Positions 8,722-19,329 of a stretch of 45,364 nucleotides of DNA are shown here, piece after piece. Under the pieces are notes generated by a model. The model was not told the DNA's origin. It saw only the letters and a list, made by a program, of their open reading frames with translations, and made no database searches. Numbering within the stretch: the first letter of the stretch is position 1; each line of letters begins with the position of its first letter. The position numbers and the translations under genes are program-made. Location: the NCBI GenBank assembly GCA_040878185.1, contig JBBDMS010000068.1, forward strand, positions 1 to 45,364, in the 5' to 3' direction. Origin of the DNA: JAWXBK01 sp040878185. GTDB taxonomy: Bacteria > Pseudomonadota > Alphaproteobacteria > Dongiales > Dongiaceae.

Positions 8722-9716
8722 TTCACCCCGCCTCCCCCGAACCGGATGCGCGGGTCGAGGACCGCCAGAAGAATGTCCGAAATGAAGATGCCGATAACCG
8801 TCAGCAGCGCGAGGAACATCAGGAACGAACCGGCCAGGTACATGTCCTGGCTTTCGAGCGCATCGAGCAGCATCGGACCGGTCGTCGGCAGCGACAGCAC
8901 CACCGACACGATAACCGCACCCGAGATGAGCTCGGGCAGAAACGATCCGATATCGGCGATGAACGGGTTCAGCGAGACGCGCAGCGGATATTTCAGCAGC
9001 ACCTTGCGCGGCGACAGGCCCTTGGCGCGCGCGGTCACGACATACTGCTTCTGCAGTTCGTCGAGCAGGTTGGCGCGCAGGCGGCGGATCATGCCGGCGG
9101 TCCCCGAGGCGCCGATCACGATGACCGGCACCCAGAGATGCTCGAGCACAGACATGATCTTGCCCCAGGTCCAGGGCGCGTCGATATATTTCGGCTCCAT
9201 CAGCCCGCCGATCGACGTGCCGAACCACACATTGGCGAAATAGAGCAGCACCAGCGCGAGCAGGAAGCTCGGCGTCGCAAGCCCGAGAAACCCGATCAGC
9301 GTCAGCGTGTAGTCACCCATCGAATATTGATGCGTCGCCGAATAGATGCCGATCGGGAACGACACCACCCAGATGAAGACGATGGTCGCCAGCGACACGA
9401 TGATGGTGAGCCACAGCCGGTCGCCGACCACGTCGTTGACCGGAAGCTGGTACTCGAAGGAATAGCCGAGATCGCCCTGGACGAGATTGAAGACCCAGAC
9501 CGCATATTGTTCGAGGAACGGCCTGTCGAGTCCGTAGCGTTCGCGCAGGAACGAGATCTTGTCCCAGTCGACCGATTCCCCGCGGCTCAGCATCTCGTTG
9601 ATCTGGCTTTCGAGGAAATCGCCCGGCGGTGCCTGGATGATCGCGAAGACCAGGAAGCTGATCGCGAGCAGGGTCGGAATCATGATGAAGACGCGGCGCG
9701 CGAGATAGCCCAGCAT
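8718..9716 (-). CDS. Opp/Dpp-type ABC importer permease, OppB-like
   Basis: A 332-residue permease of the OppB/DppB family. The N-terminal helix begins MLGYLARRVFIMIPTLLAIS, followed by a periplasmic region with RYGLDRPFLEQYAVW, five further helices and the coupling loop near YVVTARAKGLSPRKVLLKYPLR. Length is typical (306-340). It pairs with the following OppC-like gene through a 4-bp overlap, and together they form the membrane pore. It starts 56 bp after the binding-protein gene's stop. The transported molecule cannot be read; Opp-family importers carry peptides, oligosaccharides, opines or metal chelates. Confidence 0.94.
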   Translation of the reverse strand: MLGYLARRVFIMIPTLLAISFLVFAIIQAPPGDFLESQINEMLSRGESVDWDKISFLRERYGLDRPFLEQYAVWVFNLVQGDLGYSFEYQLPVNDVVGDRLWLTIIVSLATIVFIWVVSFPIGIYSATHQYSMGDYTLTLIGFLGLATPSFLLALVLLYFANVWFGTSIGGLMEPKYIDAPWTWGKIMSVLEHLWVPVIVIGASGTAGMIRRLRANLLDELQKQYVVTARAKGLSPRKVLLKYPLRVSLNPFIADIGSFLPELISGAVIVSVVLSLPTTGPMLLDALESQDMYLAGSFLMFLALLTVIGIFISDILLAVLDPRIRFGGGGVK

Positions 9717-9772
9717 CTTCCGATCCCGTCCCCTACCTTACCCGCCGTTACGCCGGACGACCGATCCTGCGA

Positions 9773-11694
9773 TCAGTCGTTCTGATCCAGCCAGAAAGTA
9801 TCCGGCTTGTACATGCCGAGATGCGCGCCCGGATCCCAGTTGAAGATGCCCACCCGCGGCACGTTGTGCAGCTTGTTGGAAACCACGACCGGCTGCGGTA
9901 CGCCGGCAATCGTGCCGATGGTATACACCTGGTCGGTGTAGAGCGTCAGCATGTCGTGCCAGACCTGCTCGCGCGTCTCCTCGTCGGTGGCGTTGCGCCA
10001 TTCCTCGATCTTGGCAAGCAATTCCTGCGCTTCGGGCAGGTCGGCGGCGACGCCGGCCTCGCCCTTGGTCTCGATGAACTGGCCCCATTGCGGCCATTGC
10101 AGCTGCTGCTGGGTGGTCGGCGCGACCTCCCACGGGCTCATGTCCGCGGTCGGCAGGCCGTTCTCCAGCCCCTGCCAGACCGACATCGCGGTTTCGCCGG
10201 AAAAGATGCGGTCGCGGAACACGTCGCGCTGCGACGGCCGGGTGAAGATCTTGATGCCGAGCGCGGCGTAATCGCCCCGGATCAGTTCGAGGACGTCGGC
10301 TTCTTCGCTGCTTTCGCCGGCCGTCTCGACGATCAGTTCGAGCGGTTTGCCGTTCGACATCAGTCGCGTGCCGGAAGAATTGCGCTCGGTGAGCCCGATC
10401 TCGTCGAGCAGCGCATTCGCCTGATCGGGATCGTAGGCCGCCCACGCGTTGGCGTACTCCTCGCGATAGAGCGGGCTCTCCGGTAGCGGTGCGTTGCCCA
10501 TCGGCAGGCCGAGGCCGAAATAGATGACCTCGTTGATCTGGGCGCGATTGATGCCGAGCGACAGCGCGCGGCGGAAGCGGACGTCGCGGTTCAGGTCGCG
10601 CATCACCGGATTCGTGACGTTGAGATTCGGATAGAGCGCGAGCTTGGAACCGGTGCCGCTCTGCCAGAGCCGCACCTCGTAATTGCCGCGGTCTTCGCCT
10701 TCCTTGAGGAAGGTGTAGTTGTCGAAACGCAGGCCGCGATAGCCGAGCGTCGCCTCGCCGGTGCCGATCTTGGCGGGAATCAGGTTCCCGTCGGCGATCT
10801 GCACGATCACCCGGTCGATGTACGGGAGCTGATGGCCGTCGGCGTCGACGCGGTAATAATACGGGTTGCGTTCGAATATGAAGCGTTCCGACGGCGGCTC
10901 GGTCACCAGAACCCAGGGCTCGAGCGTCGGCAGGCCGGGATTGTCGTTGCGGTACATGTTGTCTTCGCGATTGTGCATCGCTGCCCAGTCGGGCTGCTCG
11001 GTCTCGGCGACCATCGCCGCCAGCGCTTCCGCCTCGACATAGTTCGAGTGGAGGGTCTTCAAATAATGCGCCGGGCGGAAAATGTAGAGCGGGCTGGCAC
11101 CGGCGAGCGCCGGCAGGAAATCCGGATTCGCGTTCGGCCAGGTGTAGCGGATCGTGGTCTCGTCGATGATTTCGATCAGCGGCGGCTCACCGTCGACCAG
11201 CATATTGACCGGTGGGCCGGTCGGCGCCAGCTCTTCGTTGTTGGCCACGTCCTCCCACCAATAGCGGAAATCCTCGGTGGTGAACGGCGCGCCGTCCGAC
11301 CAGCGATGGCCGGGCCGGAGATGGAAAGTAAAAATTCGATCTTCCTCGACTTCGAAGCTTTCGAGGATGTCGGGCACCAGTTCGAACGCGGGATTGTAGG
11401 CGACCAGGCGCGCATAGCCGAACACGACGATCATGCGCACGTCTTTGGCAGAGCCCATCAGCATGGTGAGTTCGCCGCCATACTGGCCCGGCTCGGCGGG
11501 CCGGGCGACGGACGGGGCCGACGGCACGCGCTCGGCGACCGGCGGCAGGTCGCGGCCTTCGAAGAACGGCTGTTCCTCATATTCGCCCGCGTCGGGCGAT
11601 GTCGCGATCGCCGCCAAAGCGGTCGCGCCGAAAAACAGTGCCGTCAGGGCCCGAAACAAATTTGCGCGCAGTTTCGGGCCGGTCTTCATGCTGG

Positions 11695-11713
<19 letters not shown>
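9773..11713 (-). CDS. Opp/Dpp-type ABC importer substrate-binding protein
   Basis: A 646-residue periplasmic solute-binding protein, SBP family 5. An N-terminal signal peptide (basic MKTGPKLR, hydrophobic FRALTALFFGATALAA) is visible at about residues 9-35. The family pattern is clear: PDILESFEVEEDRIFTFHLR, RPGHRWSDGAPFTTEDFRYWW, then FRRALSLGINRAQINE and GNAPLPESPLY. It is longer than the usual 520-550 residues, like the group found with extended OppC permeases. ATG 11713 has GGGAGAGAG upstream and overlaps the ATPase gene by 19 bp; an ATG at 11689 lacks a ribosome site. The operon context beside glycan genes makes an oligosaccharide or cell-wall fragment a reasonable but unproven ligand. 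Confidence 0.92.
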
Positions 11714-13568
<1,855 letters not shown>

Positions 13569-13572
<4 letters not shown>

Positions 13573-14135
13573 GAATTCTTGTTCCGGTCGTCGCGGCGCC
13601 AGCGTTCGTTGAAGCGCCAGCGCGACGGCGGTACGGACGGCGCCGGCGCCGGTTCGAAACCAGCGATGCCGAGCGCGCCGAAATTCGCGCGGGTCGGCCC
13701 GTCGAGCGGGACTGCGCGCTGCTCGGCCGCGGTCGCGGCACGCTCTGCCACCGCGTCGAATCCCGCGAGTGTGGACTCAAGCGCCATGCGCACGTCGCCG
13801 GCCCGCATTGTCAGCGTCATCCATCCCCCCTCGCGATTGCGCCGCGTCGAGTAGTAGCGCAGGCGCAGGCTGTCCAGCCGATCCCACAGCAGGACGCGCC
13901 GTCGCGGCCACACCTGCACGAGCCCGTCGGGCAGCAACTCGAACCGCAACAGCTGCCGCCAGGCGGTGCGTATGGTGAAGAGCGCGAATAGCAGCGTCAA
14001 TCCGCCAAAAATGACATCTACGTAACCGGTGCCGGGCAGCGATAGCCACATCGTGCCGGCGACCAGCAGGCCGATGGCGCCGCGTCCGTAATCGCCGAAC
14101 AGGCTGCCGGCGGGATAACGCAGCGGGCCGGTCAT
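13569..14135 (-). CDS. Hypothetical membrane protein with PH-like region
   Basis: A 188-residue protein that I cannot assign to a named family. A short N-terminus is followed by two membrane segments (about 18-33 and 38-56). A soluble region then reads FELLPDGLVQVWPRRRVLLWDRLDSLRLRYYSTRRN, with the strand pattern of bacterial PH-like membrane domains. The C-terminus is basic and proline-rich. It starts at ATG 14135, overlapping the deacetylase-like stop (ATGA), and its own stop overlaps the ATPase start. Its position between glycan genes and the importer suggests an envelope role. Confidence 0.75.
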
Positions 14136-14947
14136 CGTGCGGCACCGTTCGCGGCAAAGACCCGCGTTGCGGGCAGCCAGCGCACGGCGGGATGCGCAGC
14201 GCTCTGCCGCAGGAACCGTTCGACGAACCGCCAGCAGCCGGCATCGTGCTGCAGATGATGGGTCATAAAGCCGGTCGGCTCGTCCGGGTCGACGCGGCCG
14301 TCGCGGCGGGCGGCGAGATGCCGGATCGCCTGGGCGAGGACCGGTCCGGTCCCGGCGAAGCGTGCGCGGGGATGCCATTCGAATATGTCGATATGCACGT
14401 TGGCAGTCGCGAATCGTCCCGCACCGCGCCGGCGCGCCCGCGCGCCCGAGCTGGAAAGGCCGATGTAATCGTGCCGCGGCAGCGCCCGGGCGATGGCGGG
14501 TGCGATCCGGTTCCAGGGCGGCACCATGACCGGCACGAACCGGCTGCGGAACAGCCGGTCCATCCGGGCTTTGCCGGCATCGAGCTCGCGCAGCACCGTG
14601 CGCGCCGGCCGGTGGCTGCCCAGTTCGATGGTCCGGTCGCCCTCGGGCGCGTGGTTCGCGTGCGACCAGCCATGCTGCAGCACGCTGACATGACCGAGGC
14701 CCCTGAGCCGGTCGGCCAGCGCCCGGTCGGTCCGGGCCGGGATGACTGCCAGCGCCAGCGGCAGCGGCTTCGCTGCGACGGATTCCGCGAGGTCCAGCAG
14801 CCGGTCGAGCCGCTGGCCGGGCGCTTCGGCATCGTCGTCGCGCCACCAGAAGCTCGCCTTCCGCCCGGCCGCCTGCCAGCAATCGAGCTCGGCTATGAAA
14901 TCGCGCCAGGTCGCGTTCGGGCCGTCGGTGTTCGGGCGGCCGGTCAT
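14132..14947 (-). CDS. Polysaccharide deacetylase-like protein
   Basis: A 271-residue protein with the metal-site pattern of carbohydrate esterase family 4. The acidic cluster WWRDDDAE (D37-D39) supplies the first metal ligand and candidate base. QHGWSHANH (H92, H96, H99) supplies the histidines, and VPPWNRI resembles the later arginine/tryptophan motif. There is no signal peptide, so it would act in the cytoplasm, unlike most exported deacetylases. Family chemistry is removal of acetyl groups from sugar amides. ATG 14947 overlaps the glycosyltransferase stop (ATGA). Acting on a lipid-linked glycan made by the operon is an inference. Confidence 0.8.
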   Translation of the reverse strand: MTGRPNTDGPNATWRDFIAELDCWQAAGRKASFWWRDDDAEAPGQRLDRLLDLAESVAAKPLPLALAVIPARTDRALADRLRGLGHVSVLQHGWSHANHAPEGDRTIELGSHRPARTVLRELDAGKARMDRLFRSRFVPVMVPPWNRIAPAIARALPRHDYIGLSSSGARARRRGAGRFATANVHIDIFEWHPRARFAGTGPVLAQAIRHLAARRDGRVDPDEPTGFMTHHLQHDAGCWRFVERFLRQSAAHPAVRWLPATRVFAANGAAR

Positions 14948-16176
14948 GCACGGCGTCCGGCGAGGTGATCGCGCAGGATGGCGGCCGTCTGCCGCGCGCC
15001 GTCGAGGTCGATCGCAGCCAAGGCGGTTCCGCGCGGTTTTGTGTCGGCGCGGTCGATCGCGGCGGCAAGCGAGGCCGGGCTCAGGGCATCGGCCTCGACC
15101 AGCTCGAGCAGACCCCGCGCGGCCAGCAGCCGGGCGCGAACGGTCTGCTCGCTTTCCCCGCCATCGGCAAAGGGCACCACCACGGACCGGGTTCCGGCGC
15201 TCAGTATCTCCATCAGCGTATTGTAGCCCGCCTGCGAGACCGAAACGCGGCAGGCTGCGAGCATTTTCTGGAAATCGGCGCGGAAGCGCTCGACCGTGAT
15301 TCCGGGCACAACCCCCGGCAAGGCGGCGGCGTGGAGCGCGCGGAAGTCGGCAACCGGGATCTGCGGGCCGGTCACCAGCCGCCAGGGCACCCCGGCGAGG
15401 CGGGTCATAGGCCGGGCGGCCAGCGCCGTTTCCAGCAGAAGGCGGCCGACCGCGCCGCCGCCGGCCGAAACCAGAACCTCGCCCGACCCGGCGGGCATGT
15501 CCGCCGGCCTCCCTCCCTTCGGGGCCGGACGAGCGGGCCGGGGCGGGCTTTCCGACGTCGCCGCTTCCATGCCCGCCGGCGGGCGGTTCACGACATAGCC
15601 GGTATAGGCGATGCGGTCGGCGATTTCGGCGGCGGCCGGGAAACTCTGTTCGAGGCGCAGGAACTTCGGATCGCCGTGAACGAGAACCTTCGCGACATGA
15701 TCGCGCACCAGACGCACGGTCTCGGCGGCGCGATCGGCCCGGCCCTTGTCGACCAGAAGATCGCGCAGCGACACGAAGACCGGAATTCGCGCCGCCGTGC
15801 AGGCGACCAGAAGCGGGTTGATCTCGGTGCGAAAGGCGCGCCGGCCGAACGGATAAAGTTCGATCAGCACCAGATCGGGTTTGAGCGATTCGAAAATCTG
15901 CATGAGATGTGCGCGCCGCGCCTCGCGCCATGCATCGTCGATCGCGCGGCCGTTTTCGTCGACGATGCCGGCGAAGCTCGAATCGGCGGCGCGCGCCGGC
16001 GCAAGCTGGATGAGATCGACCGGCCCGAGATCGAGCTCGGGCACCTTCATTCCGCCCGAGACGACGGTGACCGCAAATCCGTCGGTAGCAAGGGCATGCG
16101 TGAGGGCGGCGGCGCGGCGCAGGTGGCCGATGCCGAGCAGATGCTGCACCCAGAACAGAAGTTTCGGCGCACTCAT
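14944..16176 (-). CDS. MurG-like glycosyltransferase (GT28-like), copy 1
   Basis: A 410-residue two-domain (GT-B) cytoplasmic glycosyltransferase. The N-terminal motif VQHLLGIGHLRRAAAL is the acceptor-side loop seen in MurG/UDP-GlcNAc transferase relatives. The C-terminal half has LVSAGGGAVGRLL, SQAGYNTLMEIL and a late FADGGESEQTVRARLL that would contact the nucleotide-sugar. A proline/glycine-rich linker (about 195-230) is longer than usual. Start ATG 16176 overlaps the histidine phosphatase stop (ATGA). It is clearly related to the gene at 19330-20574, with the same GxGHLRR and GYNT motifs. Donor and acceptor sugars are unknown. Confidence 0.85.
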   Translation of the reverse strand: MSAPKLLFWVQHLLGIGHLRRAAALTHALATDGFAVTVVSGGMKVPELDLGPVDLIQLAPARAADSSFAGIVDENGRAIDDAWREARRAHLMQIFESLKPDLVLIELYPFGRRAFRTEINPLLVACTAARIPVFVSLRDLLVDKGRADRAAETVRLVRDHVAKVLVHGDPKFLRLEQSFPAAAEIADRIAYTGYVVNRPPAGMEAATSESPPRPARPAPKGGRPADMPAGSGEVLVSAGGGAVGRLLLETALAARPMTRLAGVPWRLVTGPQIPVADFRALHAAALPGVVPGITVERFRADFQKMLAACRVSVSQAGYNTLMEILSAGTRSVVVPFADGGESEQTVRARLLAARGLLELVEADALSPASLAAAIDRADTKPRGTALAAIDLDGARQTAAILRDHLAGRRA

Positions 16177-16781
16177 GCGAACCGGTCCGCGCGTCCGTTG
16201 AGCGGCAGGTTGAAACGGTCGGGCGCGAGCGTGCCGTCCGGTTCGACGCGCACGAGATGGATCGCGGGAAAGCGCAGCCGATCCGGTTCGCGCGCCTGCA
16301 TGGTCCAGCCGGTCGCGAGCGCGTAGATCGCGCGGACCACGCCCTTATGCGTGATCGCCAGCGTGTCGATGCCGGCGGCGCCGATCTCGGCGAGCCAGGG
16401 TTTGACGCGCGTTTGTACCTCGCGCGGGCTCTCGCCGCCGGGCGCATGAAAATCGAGACCGAGAACTTCGCGGGCGATCATGTCGTCGCCGAGTTCCGCG
16501 CGCAGGTCGGCAAGCCGCCGTCCTTCCCACTCGCCCCAGTTCATTTCGATGAGACGCGGTTCGATCTGCACGTCGGCTTCGGGGCGCAGCAGCGACGCGG
16601 TCTCGCGGCAGCGCGACAGCGGCGAGGTGACGCGCCGCCATTTTTCGATCGCGGGCGGCAGATGCCACGACGCGACCGCCTCGCGCCCGGCGTCGCTCAG
16701 CGCGACGTCGCTCGAACCCTGCACGCGACCCTGCTGGTTCCATTCGGTCGGCGCGTGGCGCAGCAGGGCAAGACGGGTCAT
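16173..16781 (-). CDS. Histidine phosphatase family protein
   Basis: A 202-residue member of the phosphoglycerate-mutase-like histidine phosphatase superfamily. The phospho-accepting histidine lies in LLRHAPTEWN (RHA replaces the common RHG). The second arginine is in SPLSRCRETA, the proton donor glutamate is in GGESPREV, and the second catalytic histidine is in ITHKGVVRA. It is cytoplasmic and of typical length. Inside a glycan operon it most plausibly removes phosphate from a sugar phosphate, as alpha-ribazole and sugar phosphatases of this family do; this is inference. It begins 21 bp after the gap-containing glycosyltransferase's stop. Confidence 0.88.
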   Translation of the reverse strand: MTRLALLRHAPTEWNQQGRVQGSSDVALSDAGREAVASWHLPPAIEKWRRVTSPLSRCRETASLLRPEADVQIEPRLIEMNWGEWEGRRLADLRAELGDDMIAREVLGLDFHAPGGESPREVQTRVKPWLAEIGAAGIDTLAITHKGVVRAIYALATGWTMQAREPDRLRFPAIHLVRVEPDGTLAPDRFNLPLNGRADRFA

Positions 16782-16802
16782 CGCGTAAACCCGGTGTCGC
16801 GC

Positions 16803-18020
16803 TCAGGCGGCGCGCGCGAGCGCGCCCAAGACGTCGCCGATCAGGGTCGCGGCGCGCGCGATGCCGTGCCGCTCGCCGGTCTGCTTGAGTGCGGATGCGC
16901 GCATCTGGGCGCGGCGCGTCGGATTGGCGATCAGCGCGCCAAGTGCGCGCGCAAAGGAATCGGCATCGCCCGGCGGCGCGAGCAGGCCGGTGGTGCCGGC
17001 ATCGACGATGCCCGGCANNNNNNNNNNGCCGATCAACATGGCAGGTCCTTATTGGGCTCGGTTGATGGCATCGACGATGCCCGGCACGCCACCGCTCGAT
17101 CCGGCGACGACCGGCTGGCCCGTCGCCTGCGCCTCGAGGATCGCCATGCCATACGCCTCGCCGATCGCGGGCCAGACCAGGATATCGGCGCCGGCGTAAT
17201 AGGTCGGCAGATTCTGTTCGCCGACGAAACCCACGAAGGTGACGCGGTTCGGCCCGAGACCGCGCATCAGCCCTTCGACCGCGGCGCGCGCCGGTCCGTC
17301 GCCGACCACGATCAGATGCCAGGGCTGATGGCCGAGCTTTTCGAGCGCGGCGGCCAGCACGCGATAGGATTCGAATTTGTCGCCCGGCCGCATCATGCCG
17401 ACCGCAAGCAACCAGTTGTGATAGGGATCGAGCCCGTATGCGCGCGCCAGCGACTGACGATGCGCGGTGCGCCGGAGCGCGGCATCCTGATAAGGCTGCA
17501 GATCGAGAAAGGGCGGCATCGGTACCAGCCGCCGCGGATCGGGCATCAGCGGGCGGATACATTCCTCGTCGCTGGGATTGGGCGAGAGAATCGCATCGGC
17601 GCGGCGGATCGCGGCAGCGGTCGCCTCATGGCCCATCGCCCAGGGCCCGTTCGCGCGCTTGTTCGCATGCGAGGCCTCGACGATCACATAGGGAATGCCG
17701 AGCGCCTCGGCGATGCGCGGGCCGAACCAGTCCGGCGCCTTGTAATAGACGTGATAGGTCATCCAGGCGACCGGGCGTTCGGCCGGCGGCAGCGCGCGGA
17801 AGCGGCGCAGGAGGCGCGGGATCTGGCTGCGGCAGATATCGGCAAGCTCGAGCTGGCGTTTGGGATCGCCGGTCGGTTCGAAGCTGCGCAGCCGGCTCGC
17901 CAGCGTCGTGTCGTAACCGGCGCGATCGAGCGCCGCGATCAGCAGCCGCGCCATGCGCCGGTCGCCCGACGCGATCGGATGGGTCGGCGGCTTCAGCGGC
18001 GCATAGAACGCGACCTTCAT
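16803..18020 (-). CDS. GT4-family glycosyltransferase interrupted by an assembly gap
   Basis: As written, this gene is broken by ten Ns and reads as two frames: an N-terminal part of about 320 residues (18020-17049) ending in a false stop, and a C-terminal piece (16803 to the gap). Both sides of the gap carry the same 20 bases (16998-17017 and 17067-17086), encoding PGIVDA in the same frame. Collapsing the duplicate restores a continuous GT4 C-terminus (SGGVPGIVDA then GTTGLLAPPGDADSF), the donor-binding motif expected of the family. The intact protein would be about 390 residues. The N-terminus MKVAFYAPLKPP is a GT-B fold start. ATG 18020 overlaps the upstream glycosyltransferase stop (ATGA). 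Confidence 0.85.
17018..17066. other. Assembly gap (10 N) plus 39 bp of stray contig-end sequence
   Basis: Ns occupy 17018-17027. The 39 bases after them (17028-17066) have no place in the glycosyltransferase and lie between two copies of a 20-bp sequence (GGCATCGACGATGCCCGGCA). This is the signature of two contigs that overlap but were joined with a nominal gap. Confidence 0.9.
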
Positions 18021-19303
18021 GCGCTGCCGCCTTTGTCGCCGCCCTTGTTGCCGTCGGCCCGTGCCGCGTCCTCTGCCGCGTCCTGTTCGAACAGCCGCGC
18101 CAGTTTCGCGATGCCGTCCTTCATGTCGAAATCGCGTTTGATCCGCCAGGCCGCGGCATAACCGAGCCGGCCGCGCAGCGCCGGATCGCGGATCAGCCGG
18201 TCGATCGCCGCGGCGAGCGCCTTCGCGTCGTTCTGCTTCACCAGGAGACCGGTCTGCTCGGGCACGATCAGTTCGGCGATGCCCGGCAGCGAGGTCGAGA
18301 TCAGCGCCAGGTTCTGGCTCGCGGCTTCCATCAGCACGTTGGGCAGACCGTCGCGATCGCCGTCGCTCGCGATGCGGCTCGGCAGGATGAAGAGATCGGC
18401 GTCGCGCAGGGCTGCCAGCACGTCTTCCTGCGCCATCGCGCCGCGCCATTCGATATGGCGTGTAATACCGGCCGACATCGCGTGCGCGCGCAGGCGCATC
18501 GCCATCGCGCCGCCGCCGATATGAACCAGCTTCCAGTAGAGCGTGGATTCGAGTTTCGCGAGCGCCGCGATCAGCACGTCGAATCCTTTTTTCTCGACCA
18601 CGCGGCCGACCGCGATCAGCTTCACCGGATCGGTCATGCGTCGGCCGTTGCGCGCCGGCTTGGGTGCGGTCGGCGTCGCGAAGCGTTCGAGATCGAGCCC
18701 GTGATAGACGAGATGAACCTTCGCCGGATCGGGACTGAGGGCGCGCAGATGCTCGGCACCGTTCGCGGTGCAGGTCACGATCCAGCGCGCATCGGCAAGC
18801 TTGTCGCGCTTTTCCCATTGGGGCGAAGTCCAGATGTCGCGCGCGTGGGCCGATGCCGTCCATGGAATGCCCAGCATATGCGCGGTGTAGCGCGCGACCG
18901 ACGCTGGCGTGTGCAGGAAATGCGCATGCAGTTGCGTCGCGCCTTCGGGCCATTCCGCCGCCAGCACGCAGGCCTGACCGAACCGGCGGATGCGGTTCGC
19001 GGTGCGATCGCGCCGATAATCGGCGCGCCACAAGCGCCACGCCTCGCGATAACCGGGCAGGCGGCGCGCCCGCCGCCAGGCGCGGAACACGCGGCCCGGC
19101 GCCTCGCGCAGATATTCCGGCAGATAGAGGACCGGCGCCTTGATCTCGCGATGGACGGGATGGATCGCGGGATCGGTCGGCTGGCGCAGCGACACGATGC
19201 GGATATCGAGTCCGCGCGCCTCCAGCGCCGCGATCTCCTGGGCGATGAAGGTCTCGGAAAGGCGCGGGTAACCCTTGAGAACGAAAACGACGGAGTGGGG
19301 CAA
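18017..19303 (-). CDS. GT4-family glycosyltransferase
   Basis: A 428-residue GT-B enzyme of glycosyltransferase family 4. The N-terminal VVFVLKGYPRLSETFIAQEI is typical of exopolysaccharide GT4 enzymes. Acceptor-side HAHFLHTPASVARY and SAHARDIW follow. The C-terminal domain has VKLIAVGRVVEKKGFDVLIAA, the ExxxxxE region DGLPNVLMEAAS and PGIAELIVPEQTGLLV. Start is uncertain: TTG 19303 (PHSVVF) is the only start-like codon between the upstream stop and the homology and gives a 26-bp intergenic distance. The C-terminus is Gly/Lys/Asp-rich (DGNKGGDKGG). It adds a sugar from an activated donor to a glycan in the cytoplasm; the sugar is unknown. Confidence 0.87.
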   Translation of the reverse strand: MPHSVVFVLKGYPRLSETFIAQEIAALEARGLDIRIVSLRQPTDPAIHPVHREIKAPVLYLPEYLREAPGRVFRAWRRARRLPGYREAWRLWRADYRRDRTANRIRRFGQACVLAAEWPEGATQLHAHFLHTPASVARYTAHMLGIPWTASAHARDIWTSPQWEKRDKLADARWIVTCTANGAEHLRALSPDPAKVHLVYHGLDLERFATPTAPKPARNGRRMTDPVKLIAVGRVVEKKGFDVLIAALAKLESTLYWKLVHIGGGAMAMRLRAHAMSAGITRHIEWRGAMAQEDVLAALRDADLFILPSRIASDGDRDGLPNVLMEAASQNLALISTSLPGIAELIVPEQTGLLVKQNDAKALAAAIDRLIRDPALRGRLGYAAAWRIKRDFDMKDGIAKLARLFEQDAAEDAARADGNKGGDKGGSA

Positions 19304-19329
19304 CGGGTTCTTCGCGGAGGCTTTGCGGT

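Noticed and set aside
8517..9785. A 422-codon plus-strand frame opposite the permease genes
   Set aside because: It is antisense to well-supported OppB and OppC genes, composition is Arg/Asp/His-rich shadow sequence, and no ribosome site is present.
16803..17049. A real frameshift or programmed stop splitting the glycosyltransferase
   Set aside because: The 20-bp duplication on both sides of the Ns, in matching frame, is explained more simply by overlapping contigs joined with a nominal gap.
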